From Pseudomonadota bacterium (lineage in GTDB: Bacteria > Desulfobacterota > Desulfovibrionia > Desulfovibrionales > Desulfovibrionaceae), in NCBI GenBank assembly GCA_018816865.1, contig JAHIUW010000007.1, positions 62,001 through 126,000 of the forward strand: a stretch of 64,000 nt of DNA. The letters are read 5' to 3'. The translations under genes and the position numbers were made by a program. The notes under the pieces were generated by a model. That model was not told the origin of the DNA and made no database searches. It saw nothing but the letters and a program-made list of their open reading frames with translations. Below, in pieces: positions 1 to 8,797 of the stretch (its first letter is position 1; each line of letters begins with the position of its first letter).

Positions 1-1
1 G

Positions 2-568
2 GACCCGGCCGTGGTCTGGGCCATCCTGGTGACTCTGTTCACGGGCCAGAAGTACGGCAAGAAGGTTGGTTTCTGTGGCCAGGGCGTGTCCAACAGCCTG
101 ATTTTGCGGGGGCTGGTTGCCATTGCGGGCATCACCTCCGCCTCGGTTGTGCCCGACACCTACCACCAGACCAAGCTGGATATGGCCGCCATCGAGGCCG
201 AGGCCATTCCTTCCGACCAGCTGGGCAAATGGGTCCAGAAGCAGCATCTGAACAGACTGGTGGAGCTGCTCAAGGGCAGGAACTACGGTCACATCCTCAA
301 AAAGTACAAGACTGCTGCCGACCTCATGGATTGGTACGAAGGCGAATTGGCCCGCTTTGCCGAGCAGCTCCGGGACAATCTGGATGCCGACAAGGAGGAG
401 TTCTACCGCCAGGAGATGGAAGGCTTCCGCGCCTCTTTCCACAAGCCGGTGATCTATGCCAGCTGGGATTGGGAAGGCACGGTGCTGGACTCCCTGCGCC
501 AGGCGGGTTTCGCCTCCTACGAGGAGCAGCAGAAGGCCCTGGAGACCGTGCGCAAGAAGAACCTCTAG
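2..568 (+). CDS. PEP synthase-like protein, C-terminal part (partial)
   Basis: The reading frame is open from base 2, so the gene begins before the window; only the last 188 residues are seen. The visible part starts with a stretch (FCGQGVSNS, then LRGLVAIAGI and SASVVPDTYHQTK) that resembles the C-terminal PEP/pyruvate-binding barrel of phosphoenolpyruvate synthase (pyruvate, water dikinase) relatives, which make PEP from pyruvate and ATP. After this come about 130 residues of charged helical sequence that I do not recognise and that are not typical of E. coli PpsA, so it is probably a putative PEP synthase paralogue. A strong terminator follows 58 bases downstream. The family is fairly clear; the exact substrate is inference. 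Confidence 0.65.
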   Translation, partial: DPAVVWAILVTLFTGQKYGKKVGFCGQGVSNSLILRGLVAIAGITSASVVPDTYHQTKLDMAAIEAEAIPSDQLGKWVQKQHLNRLVELLKGRNYGHILKKYKTAADLMDWYEGELARFAEQLRDNLDADKEEFYRQEMEGFRASFHKPVIYASWDWEGTVLDSLRQAGFASYEEQQKALETVRKKNL

Positions 569-625
569 GCATCGTACTCCACCCCTGCGCTTCGCCGCGC
601 GGGTGTGCTGCCCAGACACAATCAT

Positions 626-654
626 GCCCCCCGGCCATCCGGGGGGCTTTTGTT
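626..654 (+). terminator. Rho-independent terminator after the PEP synthase-like gene
   Basis: Nine-base arms (GCCCCCCGG and CCGGGGGGC) around a 4-base loop are followed by TTTTGTT. It separates the first gene from ung. Confidence 0.85.
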
Positions 655-690
655 GAATGAGTCTGAAAAAGGATGTACTCAGGGGCTGCT

Positions 691-1341
691 ATGAAAAGCT
701 GGATCGAGAATGTACCGCTGCTGCGCCAAGGGCTGCACAAGGAACTGTTGACCAAGGTGCAGGGGCTGCGCCGCGACAGGTCCGTTCATCCGTCTGCGGG
801 CCTGGAGTTTCGGGCGTTGGACCTGCTGCCCTTTGCGGACGTGAAGGTCGTGATCCTGGGACAGGACCCGTATCACGGTCCAGGGCAGGCGCATGGACTG
901 GCCTTTTCCGTGCCCCAGGGAACCAAAACTCCGCCTTCCCTGAGGAATATATTCAAGGAAGTGGGGGCGTCCGTGTACGACGATGAAACCCGGACATTCC
1001 CCACGGATCTGACCCGTTGGGCCTCCCAGGGGGTGCTGCTCCTGAACACCGTACTCACGGTGGAGGAGGGCAGGGCGGGAGCCCACCGCGGGCTGGGGTG
1101 GCAGATCCTGACCGACGGCATCCTCACCGCCCTGGCCCAAGGCCGGGAGGGGCTGGTGTTTATGCTCTGGGGCAATGATGCCCGCTCCAGGTCGGCGTTG
1201 ATCGACGATCGGCGGCATCTGGTGCTGGAGGCGGCCCATCCGTCCCCCTTGTCGGCCTATCGGGGTTTTCTGGGCTGTGGGCATTTTGTGCGGGCCAACG
1301 ATTATTTGCAGGAGTTGGGTGCAGCCCCCGTGTGCTGGTGA
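691..1341 (+). CDS. ung: Uracil-DNA glycosylase (family 1)
   Basis: Removes uracil from DNA as the first step of base excision repair. The 216-residue product has the family-1 water-activating motif GQDPYHG at about residues 57-63 (Asp59 catalytic) and the DNA-intercalation motif HPSPLSAYRGF beginning near residue 183. Length is usual for the family. An in-frame ATG lies at 673, but the ATG at 691 has AGGGG five bases upstream and gives the expected short N-terminus, so it is preferred. It stands alone between two terminators and is probably transcribed by itself. Confidence 0.95.
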   Translation: MKSWIENVPLLRQGLHKELLTKVQGLRRDRSVHPSAGLEFRALDLLPFADVKVVILGQDPYHGPGQAHGLAFSVPQGTKTPPSLRNIFKEVGASVYDDETRTFPTDLTRWASQGVLLLNTVLTVEEGRAGAHRGLGWQILTDGILTALAQGREGLVFMLWGNDARSRSALIDDRRHLVLEAAHPSPLSAYRGFLGCGHFVRANDYLQELGAAPVCW

Positions 1342-1411
1342 CGGCTCATGTAGGCGAAATCGTCCTGGATGAGTCGTGGATCAAGCAGCCGGCTCGTGCC
1401 TTTGACCAACG

Positions 1412-1453
1412 GACAAGCCCCGCTCCCGAATTGAATCGGGAGCGGGGCTTGTC
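1412..1453. terminator. Perfect 18-bp hairpin between convergent genes
   Basis: Arms 1412-1429 and 1436-1453 are exact complements (GACAAGCCCCGCTCCCGA) with a 6-base loop. It lies between ung and the convergent peptidase gene. There is only a weak T-rich flank on either side, so it probably acts as a bidirectional terminator through stem strength. Confidence 0.75.
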
Positions 1454-1472
1454 TTATGAATATGGACCGGGA

Positions 1473-2777
1473 CTAGTGTCCGATGCGCCCGGAGATGTTG
1501 TTCTTGATCCAGGAAGCGTCCCACCATTCCACGGGGTTCACGGCCACGCCCGAGACATAGACGCCGAAGTGCAGGTGATCGCCTCCGGCAAGGCCCGTGT
1601 CCCCGGTGCGACCGATGATCTGGCCCCTGGTCACGCCGTCGCCGACCTCGACGTTGATCTGGGAGAGGTGGGCATAGAGGGTCATCAGGCCCAGGCCGTG
1701 GTCCAGGACCACGTTCTCGCCGTAGATGCCGTTGAACCCGGTGCGCACCACACGGCCCGCATTGGAGGCCGGAACAGGCGCGTTTTTCAGGGAGGCCAGG
1801 TCGATGCCCAGATGGGTCTGGGTGTCCACATCCCTGTTATTGTAGCGGTAGGTGCGGTTGTCGGCAAAACGGGCACGGTTGGCGGCGTTGGGCAGCCGCA
1901 GGAAATCCCCCTGCCACTGCGGCTCCGAGGCCGAGGTCTGACCCAGGGCCAGGATGTCTGCCCGGTCCCGGATGCGCATCTCGTTGTTGACCTTGAGGTA
2001 CACGGATAACAGGTCCGGTTCGTTGGGGTAGTCATCCTCGTACTGCGACATCTTGGACTGCAGGAAGCTATCGGGCAGGTTGATGGTGTCGTGCCGGAAC
2101 TGGCGGTCGTTGATGTGGAAGGCGAAGGTCCGGCTGTTCGTGTTGCCTGCCAGGTCCGTGGCCTCAAGTTTGGGCTGGAAGTCGGCAGGTTCGACATCAT
2201 GCGCAAAGACGAAGAGGCAGGCATAGGTTCCGGACGGGAGCTTGTAGCCCTTGAAGAATTGCTCACCCACGCGCACCCCGGAGGTGGCGACCGTTTCGTT
2301 GACGGTGTAGGCGATGGCCCCGCAACCTCCACGGTTCAGGTTGTGCTGCATGCTTTCCACGTCGATCAGGGGTTTTTTGCTGTCCAGCATCAGGGTGGCG
2401 CTCAAACTGGCAGCGCAGCCCTTGCCGAAATTATAGAACGAGCCGTCAACGGCCGTAACCTCCAAATCGAAAGCGCCGTTTTTGAACCCTGCCTGGGTCA
2501 GGTCGAAGCTGAGTTCAGCGCTTGGAGTCTTGCCCGCAGGGGTGCTGACCAGGGGGCTGCGTTTCCCCTCATGGATCAGCGTCACCGTCATGGACCGGAT
2601 GCCGGAAGGGTCTTCGGCTCGGGCCGTGAAGGCCGTGCTCTGGCCCACCGGGCCGGAATCGGGGCTCAGGACGATCTGCGGCGGGATGGTGTCCTTGAAA
2701 TAGAGGTACAAACCGGCCGCCAGTGTCAGGCAGGCCAGGGTGCTCAGGATGATGACGATGAATTTCTTGGCTTTCAA
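1473..2777 (-). CDS. Membrane-anchored M23 family metallopeptidase
   Basis: Likely cell-wall endopeptidase, or regulator of one, acting in the periplasm. The 434-residue protein starts with a signal anchor (about residues 5-27). It then has an Ig-like or beta-sandwich region of about 280 residues and a C-terminal LytM/M23 domain. The zinc ligands look intact: HLGID at 322-326, a central His in YAHLS near 370, and DHLHFG at 400-405, so it should be catalytically competent, unlike EnvC/NlpD-type LytM proteins that have lost these residues. It is transcribed alone, convergent with ung. The substrate is not deducible from sequence. Confidence 0.88.
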   Translation of the reverse strand: MKAKKFIVIILSTLACLTLAAGLYLYFKDTIPPQIVLSPDSGPVGQSTAFTARAEDPSGIRSMTVTLIHEGKRSPLVSTPAGKTPSAELSFDLTQAGFKNGAFDLEVTAVDGSFYNFGKGCAASLSATLMLDSKKPLIDVESMQHNLNRGGCGAIAYTVNETVATSGVRVGEQFFKGYKLPSGTYACLFVFAHDVEPADFQPKLEATDLAGNTNSRTFAFHINDRQFRHDTINLPDSFLQSKMSQYEDDYPNEPDLLSVYLKVNNEMRIRDRADILALGQTSASEPQWQGDFLRLPNAANRARFADNRTYRYNNRDVDTQTHLGIDLASLKNAPVPASNAGRVVRTGFNGIYGENVVLDHGLGLMTLYAHLSQINVEVGDGVTRGQIIGRTGDTGLAGGDHLHFGVYVSGVAVNPVEWWDASWIKNNISGRIGH

Positions 2778-3307
2778 TGAATATTCTCCAGTGTTGTCAG
2801 GCTGTGTGGTGTTGGCTCATGTTGAGTTGCGAGCACAATAGCCTGTTCGAGCGGGGGCCTCAAGCACAGGATAGTCGCCTGTCGGGGCGAGCAAATTCCC
2901 TTTGCGCGGTGCTCCATTACTTTGAACGAAAAAGGGAGGGGGCTGATAGAAATCGATGCAATGGTCTCCGAGAAGAGACGTCTTGGTCTGCTGACTGCGC
3001 AAAACCACCTATTCTTCGGCGTCATGTTTCTAGCATTGCAGTGTGTTAAATGTATGACAAATTATAATTAGTGTTACTATAGCGCATAACATTGAACCAA
3101 ATCTGTAACTGGCTGAGAATATGATTGATTTAGCCATGAAAAAAGCTGTTTTCGGTTGACCTCCCCTGAAAAGTATGGTGAAAATTCTCGCAAAATTCGG
3201 GTCACGCAGTACCTTCATAACCCTCAACCCCGTTAGGTTTCAGTTGGAGTTTGCCAGGATATGACGGGCCTCACTCGTCGATTGTTTGGTAACGTTGGAG
3301 GTGTCTT
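2778..3307. other. 530-base intergenic region between M23 peptidase and hydrogenase genes
   Basis: Holds the divergent promoters of the peptidase gene and the hydrogenase operon. Short frames here lack ribosome sites and protein-like composition. It is richer in A and T than its neighbours between about 3040 and 3230. I see no RNA gene or mobile element. It is long for a simple divergent promoter, so regulator sites for the hydrogenase operon are plausible. Confidence 0.6.
3156..3185 (+). promoter_or_regulatory. Possible sigma-70 promoter for the hydrogenase operon
   Basis: TTGACC at 3156-3161 and GAAAAT at 3180-3185 are separated by 18 bases, in the AT-rich part of the spacer and about 120 bases before the hynB start. 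Matches are 5 of 6 and 4 of 6. This is a sequence match only. Confidence 0.35.
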
Positions 3308-4258
3308 ATGAAATGTTCTATTGGTAGCGGTAAGAATGATGTGTTGAAATCTTTGGAAGAGAAAGGAATTTCTCGCCGTGATTTCATGAAGTTCTGTGCC
3401 GCCGTATCCGCCGCCATGGCCGCGGATGCAACGTTCACCCCTGCTAAGGTCGCTGAGGCGCTTACTTCCGGTAAGCGTCCGCCTGTTGTCTGGCTTCATT
3501 TCGCGGAGTGCACCGGGTGCTCCGAGTCCGTGCTTCGTAGCACTGAGCCCGACATTGCGACTGTCCTGTTTGATGTGATTTCCCTGGATTATCACGAGAC
3601 CTTGATGCAGTGCGCTGGCGAAGCCATCGAAGAAGCTCTGCACGAGACCGTGACCAAGAACGAGGGCGAATTCGTTCTGGTGCTTGAAGGTGGAATTCCC
3701 ACCGCTGAGGGCGGAATCCATGGCAAGGTTGGCGGCAAGACCATGCTGTCCATCCTTGAGGAGATCTACCCCAAGGCCAAGGCCACCATCTGTCTCGGCA
3801 CCTGTGCCGCGTACGGTGGTGTTCAGAAGGCTGCCCCGAACCCGACCAAGGCCAAGGGCTGCTCCGAAGCGCTCGGTGGCGCTCTGATGGTTCAGGTCCC
3901 GGGCTGTCCGCCGAATCCCATCAGCTTCATTGGCACCGTGGTCTACTTCCTGACCAAGGGCTTGCCTGAGCTGGACGATGCTGGCCGTCCGACCCTGTTC
4001 TACGGCGAGACCGTTCACGACAATTGCCCGCGCCTCAAGTACTTTGAAGCGGGTAAATTCGCTCCCTCCTTCGATTCCGAAGAGGCCAGGAAAGGTTACT
4101 GCCTGTACGAGCTGGGCTGCAAGGGTCCGGACACCTACAACAATTGCCCGAAGGTCCTGTTCAACCAGGTCAGCTTCCCCATTCAGGCAGGTCATCCGTG
4201 CATCGGTTGTTCCGAGCCTGATTTCTGGGATGAGATGAGCCCGTTCTACCAGTCCTAA
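3308..4258 (+). CDS. hynB: Periplasmic [NiFe] hydrogenase small subunit
   Basis: Electron-transfer subunit of an uptake hydrogenase that oxidises H2 in the periplasm and passes electrons to cytochrome c3-type carriers. The 316-residue precursor has a twin-arginine signal (SRRDFMK at 22-28), by which the folded heterodimer is exported. Cysteines for the proximal [4Fe-4S] cluster are visible ([20 protein letters not shown]). The distal cluster has its His ligand (VHDNC) and the GYCLYELGC pair. The medial site has Pro in place of a fourth Cys (NCP, FPI, HPCIGC), as in [3Fe-4S]-containing Desulfovibrio enzymes. GGAGG lies 7 bases before the ATG. The large subunit follows 62 bases later. Confidence 0.97.
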   Translation: MKCSIGSGKNDVLKSLEEKGISRRDFMKFCAAVSAAMAADATFTPAKVAEALTSGKRPPVVWLHFAECTGCSESVLRSTEPDIATVLFDVISLDYHETLMQCAGEAIEEALHETVTKNEGEFVLVLEGGIPTAEGGIHGKVGGKTMLSILEEIYPKAKATICLGTCAAYGGVQKAAPNPTKAKGCSEALGGALMVQVPGCPPNPISFIGTVVYFLTKGLPELDDAGRPTLFYGETVHDNCPRLKYFEAGKFAPSFDSEEARKGYCLYELGCKGPDTYNNCPKVLFNQVSFPIQAGHPCIGCSEPDFWDEMSPFYQS

Positions 4259-4320
4259 GTGACCGTGTGAACAATCTGGAAAACAGTAAAAGACGTTCGA
4301 GTAATTTATAGGAGGAAACC

Positions 4321-6039
4321 ATGGCAGGTTGTAAGCCGAAATCAGCACCGGTCACCCCGGTTGGGGATTACTCCGGCAGAGTCGTTATAGACCCCATAAA
4401 CCGAATCGAAGGCCATCTCCGCATCGAAGTCGAAGTGGAAAACGGCCGTGTCAAGAATGCTTGGTCCAGCTCCCAGCTGTTCCGCGGCCTGGAGATCATT
4501 CTCCAGGGTCGTGATCCTCGTGATGCCAAGCACTTCACCCAGCGTTCCTGCGGCGTGTGCACGCACACCCACGCTCTAGCCTCTACCCGTTGCGTGGAAA
4601 ACGCTGTTGGCGTTCAGGCTCAGATTCCCGAGACCGGTTTGGTCCTGCGGAACCTGTTGCTCGGCGCTCAGTTCCTGCATGACCACATCGTGCATTTCTA
4701 TCATCTGCACGCTCTTGACTGGGTAGACGTTGTCAACGCTCTGTCTGCCAGCCCCAAGAAAGCCGCCGAGATCACCAATACGGCCGGTTTGGGTCATCGC
4801 AAGCACACCGTGGCTGAGTTCGAGGCCACCCAGGCTCGTCTGAAGAAGTTTGTCGCTGGCGGTCAGCTTGGTATCTTTACCAATGCTTACTTCCTCGAGC
4901 CCCATGCGGCGTACAAACTTCCGCCCGAGATCAACCTGATCGCCACCCATCACTATCTGCTCGCCCTGAAGGTGCAGCTGCTTCCTTCCCGCATGATGGC
5001 CATCATCGGCGGCAAGAATCCGCACACCCAGAGCCTGTACGAAGGTGGCATCACCTGTTACGACGCGCTGAAACCCGAAAACATCGCGCAGTTCAAGGCT
5101 CTGTTCCTGGAGACCATGGACTTCGTGAATCAGTTCTACATCCCCGACGTCCTTGCGGTGGCTCCGTACTACCTGGACTGGGGCGGGATCGGTCATACCA
5201 CCCACTTCCATACCTGCGGCGAGTTCGCTACGGACGAGTCCGATCTGAACAGCCGCTTCCTGCCTCAGGGCGTCATCTTAAACAATGACTTGTCCAAGGT
5301 CGCCGACTTCGACCTGAAGAAGGTTGAAGAGCACGTTGCCCACAGCTGGTATAAGGATGATTCTCCGAAGCATCCCTGGAAGGGCGTCACTGACCCCCTG
5401 TACACCAGCCTGGATGAGATGGAGACCGGCAAGACCGGCCGCTACAGCTGGATGAAGGCCCCCCGTTATGACGGCCTGTCCACCGAGGTTGGCCCTCTGG
5501 CTCAGTGCCTGGTGTCCTACGCTCGTGGCCACAAGCAGACCACTGCTTTGGTCAACCTGGTGCTCAAGCACCTGGGTGTCGGCGCTGGAGCCCTGTTCTC
5601 GACCCTGGGCCGCACCGCTGCCCGTTGCATTGAGACTAAGGTCATCGGCGACGAGATGGTCGAGTGGATCGCGAAGCTGGAAGCCAATGTGGCTGCCGGC
5701 AAGACCGACATCGTGGCTCCGTTCAAGATGCCCGAATCCGCCTTTGGCGTCGGCTTCGTCAACGCCCCTCGCGGTGCTCTGTCCCATTGGATCGAGATCG
5801 CCGGTGGCAAGATCAAGAACTTCCAGCTGGTCGTTCCGTCCACCTGGAACCTGGGACCCCGCTGCGACAAGGGCATTCTGAGCCCCGTCGAGGAAGCTTT
5901 GATCGGTACCCCCGTGTTCGATCCCAAGCGTCCTGTGGAGATCCTGCGTACCATCCACTCCTATGACCCCTGCATCGCCTGCGGCGTGCATGTCATCGAC
6001 CCCAAGACCAACGAGACTTACAAGTTCAAGGTCTGCTAG
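4321..6039 (+). CDS. hynA: Periplasmic [NiFe] hydrogenase large subunit
   Basis: Carries the Ni-Fe(CN)2CO active site for reversible H2 oxidation. In the 572-residue protein the N-terminal ligand motif is RSCGVC (Cys77 and Cys80) and the C-terminal one is DPCIACGVH (Cys551 and Cys554). The first C-terminal ligand is Cys encoded by TGC, not selenocysteine, so this is a [NiFe] and not a [NiFeSe] enzyme. The precursor continues 15 residues beyond His557; the maturation protease encoded next should remove that tail. It has no signal peptide and would be exported with HynB. AGGAGG precedes the ATG. Confidence 0.97.
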   Translation: MAGCKPKSAPVTPVGDYSGRVVIDPINRIEGHLRIEVEVENGRVKNAWSSSQLFRGLEIILQGRDPRDAKHFTQRSCGVCTHTHALASTRCVENAVGVQAQIPETGLVLRNLLLGAQFLHDHIVHFYHLHALDWVDVVNALSASPKKAAEITNTAGLGHRKHTVAEFEATQARLKKFVAGGQLGIFTNAYFLEPHAAYKLPPEINLIATHHYLLALKVQLLPSRMMAIIGGKNPHTQSLYEGGITCYDALKPENIAQFKALFLETMDFVNQFYIPDVLAVAPYYLDWGGIGHTTHFHTCGEFATDESDLNSRFLPQGVILNNDLSKVADFDLKKVEEHVAHSWYKDDSPKHPWKGVTDPLYTSLDEMETGKTGRYSWMKAPRYDGLSTEVGPLAQCLVSYARGHKQTTALVNLVLKHLGVGAGALFSTLGRTAARCIETKVIGDEMVEWIAKLEANVAAGKTDIVAPFKMPESAFGVGFVNAPRGALSHWIEIAGGKIKNFQLVVPSTWNLGPRCDKGILSPVEEALIGTPVFDPKRPVEILRTIHSYDPCIACGVHVIDPKTNETYKFKVC

Positions 6040-6074
6040 CAAGGGTGGACATCAGTACCACAACGGTTATAGAA

Positions 6075-6107
6075 GGGACCTGGCCTCTGGGCCAGGTCCC
6101 GTTTTTT
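6075..6107 (+). terminator. Terminator between hynA and the maturation protease gene
   Basis: Eleven-base perfect arms (GGGACCTGGCC and its complement) with a 4-base loop, then G and six T. It sits within the hydrogenase operon, so it should make the structural genes more abundant than the maturation genes unless there is read-through. Confidence 0.88.
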
Positions 6108-6132
6108 GGTGACTGTTCCTAAAGGAGTGAGC

Positions 6133-6639
6133 GTGACCGCTGAAGCCGAGAAGAAGATTCTGGTGCTGGGATTGGGCAACATTTTGCTGCGCGACGAGGG
6201 TATCGGCGTGCGGGTTGTGGAAAGGCTCATTGAACAATATGAGTTTCTCGACAATATCACACTCATGGACGGCGGCGTTCGGGGCATGATCCTGATGGAC
6301 CCGATCATTCAAGCCGATCATATCATCGTGATCGATGCGGTGCTCAACGACCAGCCTCCGGGGACGGTCTATCGCCTGGAAGGCGATGATGTGAAACTCT
6401 CGATGGCCTTCAAGAATTCCGTGCATGACATGGATTTCCTGGAAACCCTGTGTTGCTGTGAGTTGGTCTCCGGCAAACGCCCCTCGGCCGTGATCATCGG
6501 GATTGAGCCCAAGGAGTATCAGACCGATCCAAGCCTGGATATTAGTCAGGAACTCCTTGACCGCATCCCTGAAATGATCGTAAAAATTCTGCAAGAAATT
6601 GAAGCTGCGGGCGGTTCTTATACCCCCAAGGCCGCCTGA
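6133..6639 (+). CDS. hynC: Hydrogenase maturation protease (HyaD/HybD type)
   Basis: Nickel-dependent endopeptidase that trims the C-terminal tail of the hydrogenase large subunit after Ni insertion. The 168-residue product opens with the family signature ILVLGLGNILLRDEGIG, including the Glu metal ligand. It has later Asp (LMDGG) and His (VHDMD) residues at plausible metal positions. An upstream frame extension exists, but GTG at 6133 with AAAGGAG five bases before it is the convincing start. The symbol follows Desulfovibrio usage. Its natural substrate should be the HynA encoded 93 bases upstream. Confidence 0.92.
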   Translation: MTAEAEKKILVLGLGNILLRDEGIGVRVVERLIEQYEFLDNITLMDGGVRGMILMDPIIQADHIIVIDAVLNDQPPGTVYRLEGDDVKLSMAFKNSVHDMDFLETLCCCELVSGKRPSAVIIGIEPKEYQTDPSLDISQELLDRIPEMIVKILQEIEAAGGSYTPKAA

Positions 6640-6665
6640 ATTACCGACTCGGAGGATGATGAGAC

Positions 6666-6935
6666 ATGTGCCTTGCCACTCCCTGCAAAATTGTTGAATT
6701 CGAGGATGACGACGTTGCCCGCGTCCAGGTTGGCGACAGCGAAACCTTTATTAAGTGTGCCATGATGCTTCTACCGGAGAAGCCTCCCCTTGGTACCTAT
6801 GTCCTGGTCCATGCTGGTTTCGCTATCAATGTGGTGGAAGAAGAAGAGGCCCGCAAGACCATCGATCTGCTTGAAGAGATGGTCGAGTTGACGGGCGTAC
6901 GCCCTGTGGGCAACACTGCCTTCGACCTTTCCTGA
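6666..6935 (+). CDS. hypC: HypC/HupF family hydrogenase assembly chaperone
   Basis: Chaperone that carries the Fe(CN)2CO unit with HypD and delivers it to the immature large subunit. The 89-residue product begins MCLATPCKI; the Cys after the initiator Met is the essential metal-unit ligand. The length is typical. GGAGG lies 7 bases upstream of the start. It follows the protease gene by 26 bases, so the two are probably co-transcribed. No other hyp genes are in the window, so the rest of the pathway must be encoded elsewhere. Confidence 0.93.
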   Translation: MCLATPCKIVEFEDDDVARVQVGDSETFIKCAMMLLPEKPPLGTYVLVHAGFAINVVEEEEARKTIDLLEEMVELTGVRPVGNTAFDLS

Positions 6936-6986
6936 TTCCTCCCCATCGTTCTTTCCGCGGCCTGTCTCGGAACCCCCTCTTTGACG

Positions 6987-7022
6987 AACCGTACCTTGCA
7001 AAAGGTGCGGTTCTTGTTTTTT
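6987..7022 (+). terminator. Terminator of the hydrogenase operon
   Basis: Eleven-base arms (AACCGTACCTT and AAGGTGCGGTT, one G-T pair) with a 4-base loop, followed by CTTGTTTTTT. Confidence 0.82.
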
Positions 7023-7043
7023 ACGCGTCCGCCCGACGAGGGG

Positions 7044-7400
7044 ATGCACCTCGATAGCAATGCCAAATATCTATGCGTCCTTGGTTGCGATACTGGGATC
7101 TGCAGGTTTTCCTGGAATTGGCGTTGGATAGATCACTTTGATCCCTCGAAGTTTGAATTTCTGGTGCACCAGTGGGATCGGATCATGGGGAGTCCCAATG
7201 ACTCTATCCTGGACGAGGTTCGCTATGACAGGCAGTTCGCGGACAGGTATGACTGGTGTGAGGCCAAGGGCTTCTCCCTGGTGGAGCCCAAGATCATTGA
7301 TCTGGATGAGATCCGCAGGGAGTGGGCCGAGAAGGGTTGGGACGCTGAACAGGCCGCCAGGCTTCGTTTTGGCTCAAAGCCTCTCTTCAAGCATGCGTGA
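7044..7400 (+). CDS. Hypothetical protein, 118 residues
   Basis: I do not recognise a family. The product is soluble, rich in Trp, Asp and Arg, with no signal peptide or membrane segment. The second half (from about residue 48) is acidic and helical. A longer version of the frame would start inside the upstream terminator, so the ATG at 7044 with an adjacent GAGGGG is chosen, although the spacing is unusually tight. It lies alone between the hydrogenase operon and a convergent CBS gene. Its coding character is supported by an open frame with codon use like its neighbours; its function is unknown. Confidence 0.55.
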   Translation: MHLDSNAKYLCVLGCDTGICRFSWNWRWIDHFDPSKFEFLVHQWDRIMGSPNDSILDEVRYDRQFADRYDWCEAKGFSLVEPKIIDLDEIRREWAEKGWDAEQAARLRFGSKPLFKHA

Positions 7401-7481
7401 CACGTTGTGTCTTTGAGCGATGCGGTTGACTGCCTCGTGTCGGAGTCGGCCGAAGCAGCCCCCGCCGTCTTCAACGCACGT

Positions 7482-7516
7482 CGGCCCCGCCTTCCATCAG
7501 GGGAGGGCGGGGCCTT
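7482..7516. terminator. Hairpin between convergent genes
   Basis: GGCCCCGCC and GGGCGGGGCC form a 9-base stem with a 13-base loop, followed by TTGTG. It lies between the hypothetical gene and the CBS-domain gene and may serve both. Confidence 0.6.
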
Positions 7517-7545
7517 GTGATGTGCGGTGTGCACTGTGCAGCGAA

Positions 7546-7983
7546 TCAGCCAGGCAGATCGCCTTCCAGGGCCTCCATGAGGCGAATGGTCAGCTTCAGG
7601 AAGTCTGCCTCGGTGATGATGCCTTCCAGCTGGCCATCCTTGACCACGGGCAGACAGCCGTACTTGTGGTTCAGCAGGATGTGTGCGGCTTCCTGCAAGG
7701 GCAAGTCCGGGGAGATGGTGGTCACGTCGGTGCGCATGATCTCCACAATGGGGATGCCCGCGTCGATCTCGTCGCGGGTGGGGCGGTCCACCTCGGCGAA
7801 CTGTGACAGGGTCGCTGTCAGAATGTCGCGATGGGTGAGCAGTCCTTCGAACTCGTAACGCTCCCCGACAATGGGGATGTGGCGGATGCGCGCCAGTGAC
7901 ATCATGGACCGTGCTGTCTTCAGGGTGTCGGTCTTGCGGAGGGTGAAAACCTCCTGCGTCATCAAATCGGAGACCTTGAGCAT
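7546..7983 (-). CDS. Two-CBS-domain protein
   Basis: The 145-residue protein is made almost entirely of a CBS pair (about residues 6-60 and 78-138), a module that usually binds adenine nucleotides or S-adenosyl ligands and regulates a partner. Each repeat shows the typical opening (VSDLMTQEVFTL, then IMRTDVTTIS) and a late G-x-(I/L)-T-x-x-D segment. No catalytic or membrane domain is attached, so it acts as a stand-alone sensor. The GTG two codons earlier is too close to AAGGAG; the ATG at 7983 has proper spacing. No partner is suggested by the neighbours. Confidence 0.88.
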   Translation of the reverse strand: MLKVSDLMTQEVFTLRKTDTLKTARSMMSLARIRHIPIVGERYEFEGLLTHRDILTATLSQFAEVDRPTRDEIDAGIPIVEIMRTDVTTISPDLPLQEAAHILLNHKYGCLPVVKDGQLEGIITEADFLKLTIRLMEALEGDLPG

Positions 7984-8152
7984 GGGCACGACTCCTTTTT
8001 TTTTGGATAATTAAAGAATCGGGTATCCCGTCGTCCCTGTCAAGTGTGCCCCGACTGATGGTTGATTGACTTGCATGCGGAAATCTGATGGAACCCCCTG
8101 ACGATACGGCTTGGTGCCCTGTCGTGCCATCGTAATGCCAGGGGAGGAAGGA

Positions 8153-8797
8153 GTGAGAGTCGACCCGCGTCGCAGCAGAGAGCGGATGGTTCGCGATCAG
8201 ATTCAAGGTCGTGGAATCCATGATTCGGCGGTGCTTGCTGCCATGCTCAAGATCCCCCGCCATGAATATGTGGACGAAGCCCTGCATGCCCAGGCTTATG
8301 CCGACAATCCCGTGCCCATCGGGCACGGTCAGACCATCTCCCAGCCCTACATCGTGGCCCTCATGAGCCAGGCTCTTGAAGTCCTGCCCGGGATGCGGGT
8401 CCTGGAGATCGGCACCGGATCGGGCTACCAGGCCGCAGTCCTGGCCGAGATGGGCGCCAAGATCTATACCGTGGAGCGAATCCGCGAACTGCACCTTCAG
8501 GCCTGTAAACGGATGCAGCACTTCAAGTATCACAATGTGTATTGCAAGCTCGACGACGGGACCCTAGGCTGGCCAGAGCAGGCCCCGTTCGACAGGATCA
8601 TCGTTACTGCCGGAGGCCCCATCGTGCCGGAGACGCTGGTGGACCAACTGGGTGATCCCGGAATGCTGCTGATTCCCGTCGGTCCTTCCCGCCAAGCCCA
8701 GGAGCTAATCCTGGTGCGTAAGGAGGACGGCAGGATCAAGCAGGAGAATAAGGGCGCGGTTGTGTTCGTGGATCTGGTAGGGCGTCACGGGTATTAG
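8153..8797 (+). CDS. pcm: Protein-L-isoaspartate O-methyltransferase
   Basis: Uses S-adenosylmethionine to methylate isoaspartyl residues formed in ageing proteins, starting their repair. The 214-residue product has the family region GHGQTISQP near 57-65 and the SAM-binding loop [11 protein letters not shown] near 83-93. Several upstream starts are possible. The GTG at 8153 is preceded by GGGGAGGAAGGA and gives a normal N-terminus. The stop codon is directly followed by the start of the DUF368 gene, so the two are translationally coupled. Confidence 0.92.
   Translation: MRVDPRRSRERMVRDQIQGRGIHDSAVLAAMLKIPRHEYVDEALHAQAYADNPVPIGHGQTISQPYIVALMSQALEVLPGMRVLEIGTGSGYQAAVLAEMGAKIYTVERIRELHLQACKRMQHFKYHNVYCKLDDGTLGWPEQAPFDRIIVTAGGPIVPETLVDQLGDPGMLLIPVGPSRQAQELILVRKEDGRIKQENKGAVVFVDLVGRHGY

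Noticed and set aside
673-690. Earlier start codon for ung
   Set aside because: AAGG is directly against the ATG at 673, while the ATG at 691 has AGGGG with proper spacing and the expected N-terminus.
5986-6039. Selenocysteine at the hydrogenase active site ([NiFeSe] enzyme)
   Set aside because: Both C-terminal ligand positions are TGC; no in-frame TGA is present in the large subunit.
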